A DNA stretch of 64,000 nt from Dipteris shenzhenensis (Eukaryota > Polypodiophyta > Polypodiopsida > Gleicheniales). Shown here one piece after another: positions 38,201 to 50,200 of this stretch (position 1 is its first letter; each line of letters opens with the position of its first letter). The DNA lies in the NCBI GenBank assembly GCA_047967505.1, contig CM106539.1. The stretch is one strand, 5' to 3'. The position numbers and the translations under genes are program-made. The notes beneath the pieces were generated by a model. It saw nothing but the letters and a program-made list of their open reading frames with translations, ran no database searches and was not told the DNA's origin.

Positions 38201-41200
38201 AAAGCCATCCCATTATGTTACTCACCATTTCCAAACTTTCATGTAAAGATTTGTGTATAAAATAGGCATTGCTATAATACTTCGCATATTTCTAAGTGAA
38301 ACTATGTTTTCTTTTGATCCATTTTGGCCATATTTTTACATAGTTGGAAGCTTTTTTTTCCCCTTTGCTCGGGCACACAGAAGATTTCGCTCGGAAAATG
38401 AGGGGGGGGGCTGGGCTGTATATGTGCCTCCCCTCTCCTCTCCTTTCCCATCTTCTGGAGCTGGAGTAGTCGTTCTAGTAGTGCATCTTGTGGAGCCTCG
38501 CAGAGGTGCAGAGCTGCCCACAACATCACTTGAGGAGGAGCAGTCCCTCGTGCTCCCAGTTCAATTGGCTGTTGAGTTGTGTGTTCCGAGCTCTCGAGCA
38601 GTCTGTTGTTTCCGTGGTTTCCCCTAGTTGTAGCGGGGTTTTCTCCAGAGATCACTTGCAGTTCTCCTGTGCCTCTCTCTCCTTTCTCTCCTTCTCAATG
38701 TGTGTGTGTGAGGCGTACTATCTCTATCTCTCTCTCTTCCGTTCATTTCCGCTGCACTTCTCACATGGTATCAAAGCCATGGTTGGCTTGAGACCCAAGG
38801 GGCGGAGGGATTGTTGAGCCACCACAGAGAGAGGAGATTCGGGTGTTGCTCGGAGGTGGAGCGTATTCGAGGAGTGGACTGTTCGGGTGACCAGCAAAGG
38901 GGTGACTTTGAAGGGTGTTTTCATATCATAGAGGAGGTGTTTCCAAGGGACGGAAGCGAGGTGTGAAGGTACATTGGGCTGTCAGCCCCTTCATCCTCTT
39001 ATTCCGCCTTCTCCTTTCTTCAACCCTCAAATCCCTTCCATCCCATCCACCTTCTCTTTCAGTTCATCGTCCTCTTCACTCCGACATGGCAACTTTGTCC
39101 GAGATGGCAGAGAACAAGACTAGAATTCCAGTGTTGCCCACGTTCCCGATTGACCGGCAACTGGATGATCTCAATTATGGCGTTTGGCGGGTGATAATCT
39201 GTGTTACAGTCATACGACATGGCGGATTTTGTCTTGATAAGCAGAAAGAAAGAAAGAAAGAAAGAAATTTTATTGACTCATCATGCAATGGATGTTGTCT
39301 ATAAGAAAGAAATTAGGACATTCAAGACGTTGAATACCATCTGAAAAAGAGTGTCTTCGGAAGACCAATGGGTCTATGAGACTGAAAGAAAACCTGATAC
39401 AAATCACAGTAAGGGTGGAGCTACTGAAACGAGCATCATCACCCGTGCTGAATCCTAAGTCTGATCATACATAATCAAATACAACTGGATGTAACAATGG
39501 AAAGGGGAAAAAAAAAAGACTGAAGCGGAGCGGAATCCTCCGTATGTCATGTCGCCCTGGCTGGTGCACGCTGGCGCCCGTCAAGGGGTGCCTTGGCATC
39601 CTGTCTCAAAAGGAGGCCGAGACTCTATTCCAATTGTGGGACCGTGTTAATGTCAGGGTAAGATCATTCATCTTTCTTAATTGTACTCCTCAGGTGATTA
39701 ATCACGTGAAGCACATGACAATGGTCAAAAGTATACGAGAGCATTTGGCATCCATGTATAACCGAACCTCTCCCATGAAGAGGGTCTCCCTGGAGGTCCA
39801 GATGAGGTTGTTGGATCCCAAGAAATCTTCATCGATGTAGGAACACATCAACAAGTTATAAAAACTTCAGCAAAGGTAGGGAAGCAAATTTCATCAACGG
39901 AGATGGCCATTACTCTACTCTCCCAACTATCCTCTCACTACGGGGCCTTCTATTCATCCCTGATGAAGAGTGGTAGGGTAAATGAGTTGACCTAGGAGGA
40001 ATTGGTCCCCATGGTGCTTGACCGGGAGGAGCGCTGCGTCGGTCGTACCTATGATTGTCAGCCTAAGGCTTTGACAGCTGATCAAAGAGGAAGAAAGCAG
40101 TTGAGAGCTGAGGAATGAGAAGCTCTCAAGGCATCCCGAACATGTAACCGATGTGGCCAGAAAGGTTATTATTGGCGCCAGTGTCCCCAAAAGAACACAG
40201 AGGGGTCCAGTAACCAATTGGCCAATAGTGTGACTGTTGTGACCACGATTACTCCAACCTTTTAGTAGCACTTGGCAGGAGCTGCCAGCAGGCTTTCCAG
40301 ATCCAGATGGAGGATTGTTTGTTTGTGGCAGTTGGACCTACCGAGCAAGTGCACCAAGCAGGGAATCATTTATCGAGGTAGAGCCTTTCAAGAAGACCTC
40401 GAGCCACGAGTTGTTCCCACTGACTCAGGTGGCAGTGTGTTACCAGTTTGTATTATGTTTGGACGTTATGCTCTGGCAGATCCAAAGGGGGTCTCCTAGT
40501 GTTCTGTTGCAGCTATTGTCTGATGTTGTTGGAGATCAGGATGGGTCAATAGATTTCCAGTGCGGGAACCCACACACAGTTGATTGATCCTTGTGAGTTG
40601 TTATATGCCCATTACCATTGGAGCACTGAAGTTCATCGATCTGGCGACAATGTACCAGTTTGGACTTGAGAGGAGGCTTCAAAGCTCTGCGATACAAGTG
40701 CCCATGCAGGGAAGTAGACCTTGCACCGGAGGCAGTATCAGTTGGATTATTGTTCCAGGATCCTCTGTTGGACTCATTGACCAGTACCAGCAATTGGATT
40801 GTTGTACCGGTTGACCCAGTCTACCAGTACCAGACAAGAGGAGTGTACCTAGCACCAGTGGCTTAGGAGCGTTCCCGGTTTCCAGTGATCGTGCTGAGGC
40901 GGTTCAAGCCACGAGGGGGACTTCTTTGACAGTACCTATGGCGGGTCTTTAGTGGCAGCGAAGCATCACACGATGGATTCCTCCAGTTGTTCCAGCGGCA
41001 CACCCAGCTCCCTTGCGTCTCTGTTCCATCCACGAACTGAGAGGGGGTGTTAGAGGTCATCTCCCAATATCACCATAGAGAGAGAGGGCCTTGCTTGTGG
41101 GTGTGCCTGCCCCCGAGAGGATAGACTAGGGAAGGTACTGTGTGGTCCTCCTGGGCCCCATGTTGGTTCACATGCCTTGCATGGCTGCCCTTGTGTAGGC

Positions 41201-41861
41201 ATATCTTGATGCACATTGGGGAGGCCTAGAGGCTGGAAGGTGGCATGTCAGTTGGCCCTTGAGGCGCAGGGCAGAGGTGGGTTGGCCCTTCCTCTTGTGC
41301 AGGTTGGCTGGAGAGCAGAGGGTACAGGCAGCACCTTGTGGAGGGCTAGGGGCAGTCGGCCCTAGAGCCCTGGCTGTTGGCTGTCAGGCCCTTGCTTTGG
41401 GGCCTTGTGCAGCCTCATATAGAGGGCTGTAGTGGTCGGCCCCTAGGGCTGTAGGGGTTGGCCCCTAGGGCTAAGGGTCAGCCCTCATGAGCTGGCTGGT
41501 TGGTGCCCCCTATGCTGACCGACTAGGGGGGGGCTGGGCTATTTATGTGCCTCCCCTCTCCCCTCCTTTCCCATCTTCTGGAGCTGGAGCAGTCCTTCCA
41601 GTAGTGCATCTTGTGGAGCCTCGCAGAGGTACAGAGCCAGCCCACAGCATCACTTGAAGAGCAGGGTAATGAAGCAGTTCATCCATTCCCTCGTGCTCCC
41701 AATTCACTTGGCTGTTGAGCTGTGTGTTCCGAGCTCTCGAGCAGCCCGTTGTTTTCGTGGTTTTCCCCCCAATTGTAGCGGGGTTTTCTCCAGAGATCAC
41801 TTGCAGTTCTCCTGTGCCTCTCTCTCCTTTCTCTCCTTCTCAATGTGTGTGTGTGAGGCGT

Positions 41862-41915
<54 letters not shown>

Positions 41916-44900
41916 GTTCATTTCCGCTGCACTTCTCACAGATCCGCTGGTGTAATATTGATTTGTCTCATAGGCTTTTTCAGCCTTCCGCACAGCCTAC
42001 CCAATCCTGCTCCATAATGCCAAACCACTTCACAGTGGGCCACCTCATGACACCCACTTGTGAAACCAGCAGAGCAAAATTAGGGGAGGGCAGAGACAGA
42101 TCTCAAACATTTTTCACAGACATCACAGGTCTCAAGGGTCCTTACCTAGACCACGGAGATGACTTCATTTCTTGCATCTATTTCAAGTTTTCTTCCATAG
42201 TTTCTTTCCATTGCATGATAATAGGGTCCTAGCCTCTGGTATGTAATGTCTGTTTCTATTTTGCTTGATGAGGATAAGCTCCCACACCCCCAAACCAGGG
42301 CCCAAAAAAAAAGTTTACCAGATCTCAAACATAGTAGAACCTAACCTTCCATGGAACTTAAAGAAACTCTCTCTGTTAGACAATTCAGCCAATGCAAAAT
42401 GAGTGACGCTCAGATGTTGCTACCAGTAAAACTACAAAAGTAGAACGAAACACAATAGTATCATCAAGGAAGATTTGGAAAGAGTGATAGAAAACAAAAA
42501 GCTTGTGAGTTCGTTGAACAAACCTTGTCAAGCAATAACAAATCGACATAAGATTAGGCAAAATCTACTTACTAACCTTAGATGTGCTCGCCTCATACCA
42601 TCAAGCTCTGCAGCATTTTTTTTTGCCTTTGCTAGAGTAATGGGTGAAGTCCTGTTCAGAGCAGCGGGACTATTTTTCACTTGTTCAACTTTACAATGCT
42701 CCGACCCAAAAGATTGTGAATTGCCGTCAGATTGATCAGATTGTACGTCGCCATCTAAGTTTTTGTAGTACGTTGAGCATGCCATATCAAAAGTATTCGC
42801 GATTGCAACACTCACACGAGAGGAGTCCAACCACAGCTTGCAACCATTCGAAGCCAACCTGGAAAACATAGGCAATCAAATATCTTGTGTCATCATGGCA
42901 ACATGTCTGACAAAAAGGTCCTCCTACTGCAATCAACAAAAATTCTGCTTAAAGCATCAGACTCATGCCAAATGCTTAATTCTTAATTTAATTCTTAATT
43001 CTATATAGCACTGATTTGTTAAGACCTGTCTATCTTCATGCCAACAGCCTGCAAATAATGTACTTAAAAGGGCGTGTATTATATTCCTCTGCCTTTATAA
43101 TATGAAAGGAAGGCAAAGGAAGAGCCCACTAAGTTAAAGCTTCAAAATAATCTAAAAGATATGAATCACAACCACCTTTCTAAGTCTGAAAGCAACTCTT
43201 TGTAAGGCTTTACAGAAACTCGTGCATCTTTCAAATGTGAAGATACTTCATCTGAAATTTTGGCTGGCTCCACAAACAACGTTGCAGTCTCAAGCTCTAC
43301 AATCGCATAAGCATAGGCAACAGGACAGTGAGGCACATCATTACCACGCTGCAAAACAAGCAAAACATTTTCAGAGTTCCTTTTAAATGCAGCTCAATCC
43401 ATTGAAGGGAAGCCAAAGAGCACCTATGCTTCTAAACGCAAGAAAGGAATACATGAACCAGTGTGAAAATTAAAGTTGCTCTCAGAATTTGGTTGTTCTT
43501 TATGCATTTTAAAAATTATTTAAATCTGTATATATATGATGGTTGGCTGACAAACAAACATGAATCTTCTACGAATCAGTAGCACTATAGTTATAAAGAA
43601 AATTATCCTTATCTCAGACACAAAATGCAAATAACCAAAGATCACAATAGAATTTCAAAATCTAACATGGAACTTGAGAGCTCCACTACCCTCTTCGCGC
43701 ACATTCATGGATCCTACCCTTCCATTTTCATGGATCCTACCATTCTAGGACTCAAGCTATGGACTAGATGCTTGCTATCCTTCCCTCAGACCTCTCTTCG
43801 CACCTCTCAAATATTCACCTGCTAGGAAAAGACTTATTCCAGGTTGGTTTTGATTCGCCCAGAGTCGTAGATGTGGTGCTTTAGGCTAGTCCTTTAGCAC
43901 TTGGCTCCAGGTTGATCTTCCTCTCACCTCCAATAACAGGATTAGACCTGGTAGAGGAGGATAGATGGGTCACCTCTTTGTTCCTCAGATTCCCAGTCTT
44001 CCACAATTTCACCACCTACTCTTGGCCACAATTGAAGCCTCCTTCGGATTAGTCACAAAGGTTTCCCCTCTCCCTGATTTGCCTTCTTACAAAGCAGAGG
44101 CAGCCAGGGCTGAAGGAGTCCCGAGGGTTACGGTCACTGTTGCTGACCCTAACATCTCCAATGACCGTATTATGCTTCAGACACTAGATGACTCTCTTTT
44201 TCAGCAAAGAGTTGAGACTTGCGGCCAGCCTCAAATTTGTGAGCTCTTTAAGCACTTCGCTAGAGATTACCCAAAGAAGAAGAAAAGTCCCAAGAAGACT
44301 CTAGGTGGCACCCCCTTCGATAGCGTGCTCTTATGGCACCCCCTGTCCCTACTGCCCCTCGTCAAAGATGGGTTTTGGTCTTAGGTGGGTGCAATTTTGG
44401 CAAATCAATAGGCCCTTCTTCGGATCTTGCCCCCCTTATCCCCTTCAGTAGCCCCTCTCTCCTTCATCTCAACAAGTACTTCAGTAGCCCCTCTCTCCTT
44501 CCTCTACCTGTAAGAATGGAGCAAGCAGGATGCAAGAGAGCAAGCAAGAGCAATCGTAGAGTGCGATAGATAAGATAGATACAAAGTAGTGTGGAGGTGG
44601 TTTTGTCTAAGTGACAAAACCACACTAACCCACTAACTGTGGTTAGAAGGGAAGACCTCTAGTGAGGAAAAAGTGCCCCTAACACACTTATAGATTACAT
44701 TGGTCACTGCCTAGAGTTATGGCAATAATTCTAACACCATCCTACAGTGCCAATGTGCTGATGTACAAGAAATTGATCAATCACCAAAAGGAGATAAGTT
44801 CAGGGCACTGCAAAATGTCTCAGACTTTTCGCGTGGAAGTGCTTTGGTGAAGATGTCTGCAACATTGCCATGTGTTAACACATAGATCATACTGATCTCC

Positions 44901-47216
44901 CCTGCATGCAACTTCTCTCTAACATAATGATAATGAACCTCAATGTGCTTCATGCAAGCATGAAACACAAGATTCTTTGCCACTACTATAGCACTCTGAC
45001 TATCAATGAGAATCGGAGAAGGACCCTCCAATGAGAGATGAAGATCAGCAAACAAATGACGCACCCAAACACATTCAACTGTCGCTGTGAAAGCTGCCCT
45101 GTACTCAACTTCACATGAGGAAGTAGCCACAGTTGATTGTTTCTTGCTCAGCCAAGAAATGCAAGCTTTGCCCAAAAAGAAACAATTACCACTTGTGGAC
45201 TGCCTAGTGTCATAGTCCCCAGCCCAATCTGAGTCACTGTAAGCATGCATATGCAAGTCTCCCCCCCCCCCCCCCGGTAACATCAAGCCATAAGACTATG
45301 TGCCTTGCAAGTAATGGAAGATGCGTTTTACAACCTGCCAATGTGTTGTCTTTGGGCTGTGCATATATCTGCTCACCTAAGATACTGCATACTGAATATC
45401 AGGCCGTGTATTGCACAAATAAATGAGGCATCCAACAGCCTAGTTGTAAAGTGTGGCATCCATTAATTCAACTGCATCATACATAGTAAGCTTCAGCCCT
45501 GGCTCCATGGGAGTGGTTGTAGGCTTACAATCTTGCATGTTGAATCTATCCAATTAACATGCCCAAATCTGTCATGTCAAATTCAGCTTTCAATTCAGCC
45601 TTGAAATCTGCAATTATTTCCTCATTTGACTCCTGTCAGGCAAAGGTGACTCAAGTCTACTCTCCCTGAGAGTTTGGAGCAACCAGTTCGAAACTGTTTT
45701 TGTTGCATGTATTTCTTGAATCTCTTCCCTAACAACATCATCCATTGTCTGTGGAGGAACAAAATCAGCACGTGGCTGAAACAGGGCATGTGGAGTAGGT
45801 GGAGGCTGCTGTAAATGCTGATTTTCAGCATGAGCATCAACTGGGGAACCAAAAGCAATAGGAAGGAACCCCTCAAAAACATCATCTAAAGAAGCTGGAA
45901 TAGTGAATTCAACATGTGTATGAGCTGAATTCTCTAAAAAGATTACATCTCTACTCACAAAAATCTTGCGTGTGGTAGGATTGTAAAGACGATAGCCTTT
46001 GCTTTCTGCACTATACCTAACAAAGATACACTTTAGTGCCTTATATGACAACTTATGTCGAAACTCCACAGGCATGTGGGCATATGCAACACATCCAAAG
46101 ACACGAAAATGATCCTCTACCAAGCCTCACAGGGAGTGATTGTCATTAAAGCCTTTCTGGGAGCCCAATTCAAAACATAATTGGCACACATGAGCCCTTC
46201 TAGCCAAAATTTGTGAGGCAAATTCTAGCTAGTTAGCATGCATCTATCCATCTCCATGAGAGTTCTATTTTTTTGCTCAAATTTGCATTTTGCTAAGGGA
46301 TAAGTCTCACTGTAAGCTGATGTGTGATGCCTTTCTCCTTCAAAAATGCTGCAGGGACACACTTTCACGACTTGGTTGGGACCGAGTGAGCTTCCAGTGA
46401 AGCTCAGCTTCTACAGGGATCATTGTTTACACTTCACAGAGGAGGGTTTCATATATGCAGATCCACCTACCCCACTCACTGAGGATCTCTATTGGGCAGT
46501 TTCTGGTCTCTTCACATAGACTTCTCATTGAGGGTGGCAGGGCTAACAGTATGCCCAGGGAGAGGCGCTTATGCACATTATGCGACGCATTGTACACAGA
46601 ATATTGAGTCAGAGGAGCATTTCATTTTCAGATGCCCGGTATACTATGAGATTCGAAAACGCTTCTATTGCCTCTTCAGAGGCAGTTCTGGGATATTGTC
46701 CTACTTTCTCTCCATTCCAGACCAGAGATGCCTAACCACCTTCATTCACAAGGCAGTCAAACACCGAGAGCGTCTAATTCGATCACAGAGACAGAAGCAG
46801 ACCTCCTTAATAGACTCTTCTCAGAGCTAAATCATTGATTTCTTCTAGCCAAACCATGTGGACTCCCATACCACGAGGCCCCGTCATGATTGAGACACAG
46901 AGCCAGCGGCGTGACAACTCAGACAAAGGATGGATGCACAGATTACACTTGGGGATATTCCTTCCTTGTTCATAGTTGTTGGGGTTCCCCCGATAGGGAT
47001 TACAGTAGCCCTTGTCAGACGCAGAGCTACGACCATGAGACGAGTGGATGTTAGTGTTGTGTAGGCAATCATCATTCTAACATGACTATGTAGCACTATG
47101 ACACTCAGCACTTATCATTTTGCATTCTGCATTCGAGTGGATGCTCGTTTAGTAGCTCCACCCACACAGCTTGTTTGTATCAGGATTTTTCACAGTCTCA
47201 CAGACCCATCGATCTT

Positions 47217-47269
<53 letters not shown>

Positions 47270-50200
47270 CAGTCTATCAGAGCACCATTGGGGTGGAGTA
47301 GGGCTGCCCTCTCTCACCAACTCTCTTTGGACTCTACATTGATGAGATCACATCTTTCATAGATCGCCTAGGTGGCGAGGGCTCATTACTAGGGGATCTC
47401 CTTGTACAGATATTGTTATATGCTGATGATATAGTCCTTATATCCTCTTCAGTCGAGGGGCTGCAAAGAGATCTAGAGGCTTTAGAGTTGTTTTGCAGAG
47501 AGAGAGATCTGACGGTCAACCTTGGGAAAACTAAGGTTATGATCTTCAACACCTCACAAGCAGTGACTAACCAACTTACTTTCACCTATCGTGGTGAACC
47601 AGTGGAGATAGTGCAGTCATACACATATTTGGGAGCAGTCTTCACAGGACCCATCTTCACAATGAAACATGCAGCCCAAGCACGACTCTCACGAGGGCGT
47701 AGTGCTTTGGCTAGACTAGAGCGGCAGTGTTTCCAGGCGCACTTCCAGGATCCATTGACGAAGGGCTGGCTTTTCGACACACTAGTGCAGCCGACTGTCA
47801 TGTATGCAGCACCTTTCTGGGGGTGCGATCTTCCGAGGACAGATTGGAGGAGCTTCAAGCGGCTACAGGTGACGATGGGATCCAGGATGATCCGATGTAA
47901 GCCCTCAGTTCCACATGAGATAGTATAGGCAGAGTTCGCCATGACACCTCTCTAGGTTGATGCCATCTTTCAGACAGTGACTTTCATCCACAAAGTCTAG
48001 GACTTACCCCATTGGAGACTTCCGAGGTTGGCCCTAGAGTCATCCAGACGACTCGCTGAGAGCGGGGTAGACACATGGTATGCACGCATATCTACATGGC
48101 TTGCCAGGCACGGTATCCACATGGATAGGCTTCCCCCCTTTCATTACAGCATGGATGCACCTTGTGAGTCGATCCCGCGAGATGAGATCAACCGTATCAT
48201 ATGGTTAGACCTCCTCCAGCTTCACACATCCCGAACTGGGGGGGAGGACCAAGAGCTCCCCACCAAGACCCAGTTTTATCGCAACCACTTCCTAAGAGTA
48301 TCAGAGGAGGGATTCATTATTAGACCATAGTATCTCGAGGATAGAGGAGTCTCCCATGCACTGAGGATTGCCATTGGTCAGATGTGGGTTTCGTCCCACC
48401 AGCTGAGGATCGAGGCAGGGAGAGCAACGGGAATACCCAGAGAGCAGCGGGTCTGCACACACTGTGCGCTGGGGGCAGTTGAGACAAAGGAGCATTTTCT
48501 TTGTCTTTGTCCAACCTACTACGAGATTCGGGGACGCTACCATTGTCTCTACCTAGAGGGGAGTGGCTTCGGTCCTTTGTCACGACTAATCCATTTCCAT
48601 GACCAGGTCTGTATCGGGCTTTATCTGATGGAGATGCGACGACACAGGGAGACGCTTCTACGACAGATCAAAGAGCAACAGGGGATGGTCATACCACTAC
48701 AGGACATAGAGGGTGACCGGGCACAGTGACACGTCACAGACTTCTATACATTTAAGTCAGCCCCCAACCATAGGGGAGTGGAGGAGGAGGAGCTAGCCGA
48801 CATGAGAACAGTCTGGATGAGCAGCCAGCACAGTACCACCGAGAGGGGCACAAAGGCCACATGTGCAACAGAGAGCCCCCAGGATACACTCTATTGAGGT
48901 CCGACCTATCACAGCTTTCCTCAGGGGAGACCGACAGAGACGAGGGGTCACCCTAGACGTAGCCTAGAGAGCGAGGAGACCGCATCCCCCACCACAACGC
49001 GAGACAGCCTGACAGACGCAAATACGAGACATCTTCGCAGCCCACCAGAGAGCCATCACTGTACCAGGCTTCGGTTTCGTCCCAGCACGTCGATAGATTG
49101 ATTGATTGATATGGCCCACTCTGCAGTTGTAGTTGACCTTTTTTTTCTCTATGATTATGATTCTGTTAGCATAGATTAATACTCAGCAAGGGTCCTAGCA
49201 TACCCTTTGCTTCAGCCAACTGAGGCTTGTATGAGTTCGCTTTTCTGTGTACTTTGTCCCATAGGCCCATGAGGCCTCCCGTGGACGTTAATATATCTTT
49301 CTTTCTCTCTCTCCTCTCTCTCTCTCTCCCTCTCTCTCTCTCTCTCTCCCCCTCTCTCTCTCTCTCCAACCTGAGACGCAAGGGCCGCACATGATGCAGA
49401 GACGGACAAGAGCTCTCCAAATGACCAGACCTCTGGCACAGGAATCTAGGGCCGACCCTAGATCTCTGGCTATGACTCCCCGAAGCAGCTACCTGGCTTA
49501 TTCCCACATGGCTAACAAGCCGCTGACCTGCCAACTGGCCGAATGCCACATAAGAGTTTGCCTACAGGGCCGACATGTTGCTGGTATCTTGTCTGGGGCC
49601 CAGCTCTGGCCCATATGTTGCCTAACCTGCTGCCTCATGGTGTGCCTTGCACATAGTTGATTACATGTCGGCACCTCCTCCTATGGAGGTAGGAGGAGAC
49701 CTTCCGAATTGAGCAACTAAAACTGATCAGGAACCCCAACAGTGGATTGATATCAAGCATGTGCATGGTATAATAGGAAAACAAGAAAACTTGACACTGT
49801 AGTTGCAAATTGCTGAATTAAATAAATCCCTAGATCTGTCTCTTTATATTTTAGCTACATTACCTACCTGCAAAGAGAAACTAGTAGCACAAAATTAACT
49901 GCAAATATATCCTTAGAGAGGATGCAAATAGTCATAGAATGAGTAACTTTCTGAGCTGTTGAACTGTCGTTGAGGTTCTTCTTACCAAGTTGAACAACCA
50001 AGCAACCTCATCTAGCATTGAGATAATTATTGCAGTAGCACCAGCAGAGACAAGATCTTTCCTCAAGTTCTGGATCTTTGACGTCACGTCTGTTCCAGCA
50101 TATTTGATGTCATGCACTCTGAGCAGTGATGATGGCAGGCTTGGTCTTGCATCACCCCATATATCATCGACTAAGTTTGACGAGTGAAGCAAGACAAGAT

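Larger units (their letters stand above)
37163..41940 (+). mobile_element. Second gag-only copia-like LTR element, with TSD and nested LINE
   Basis: The 5' LTR runs 37163-38765 (TGTTATAGGTCATC to TTCTCACA) and the 3' LTR 41048-41940 (TGTTAGAGGTCATC to TTCTCACA). The 5-bp duplication GATCC flanks it at 37158-37162 and 41941-41945. The primer site TGGTATCAAAGCC starts at 38766 and a GAGGGGG tract precedes the 3' LTR. The interior holds only gag relics plus a LINE fragment (39242-39590), with no pol. The 5' LTR is about 700 bp longer because of an AT-rich replacement. Confidence 0.9.
44518..46348 (-). mobile_element. Copia LTR retrotransposon, 3' half
   Basis: The 3' LTR is about 44518-44736 (minus-strand start TGTTAGAATTATTGCC). 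Ahead of it is an RNase H frame, a degraded RT, and integrase from 46348. Gag, 5' LTR and most of RT are missing. The left LTR is the same family as 25296-25567. Confidence 0.85.
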
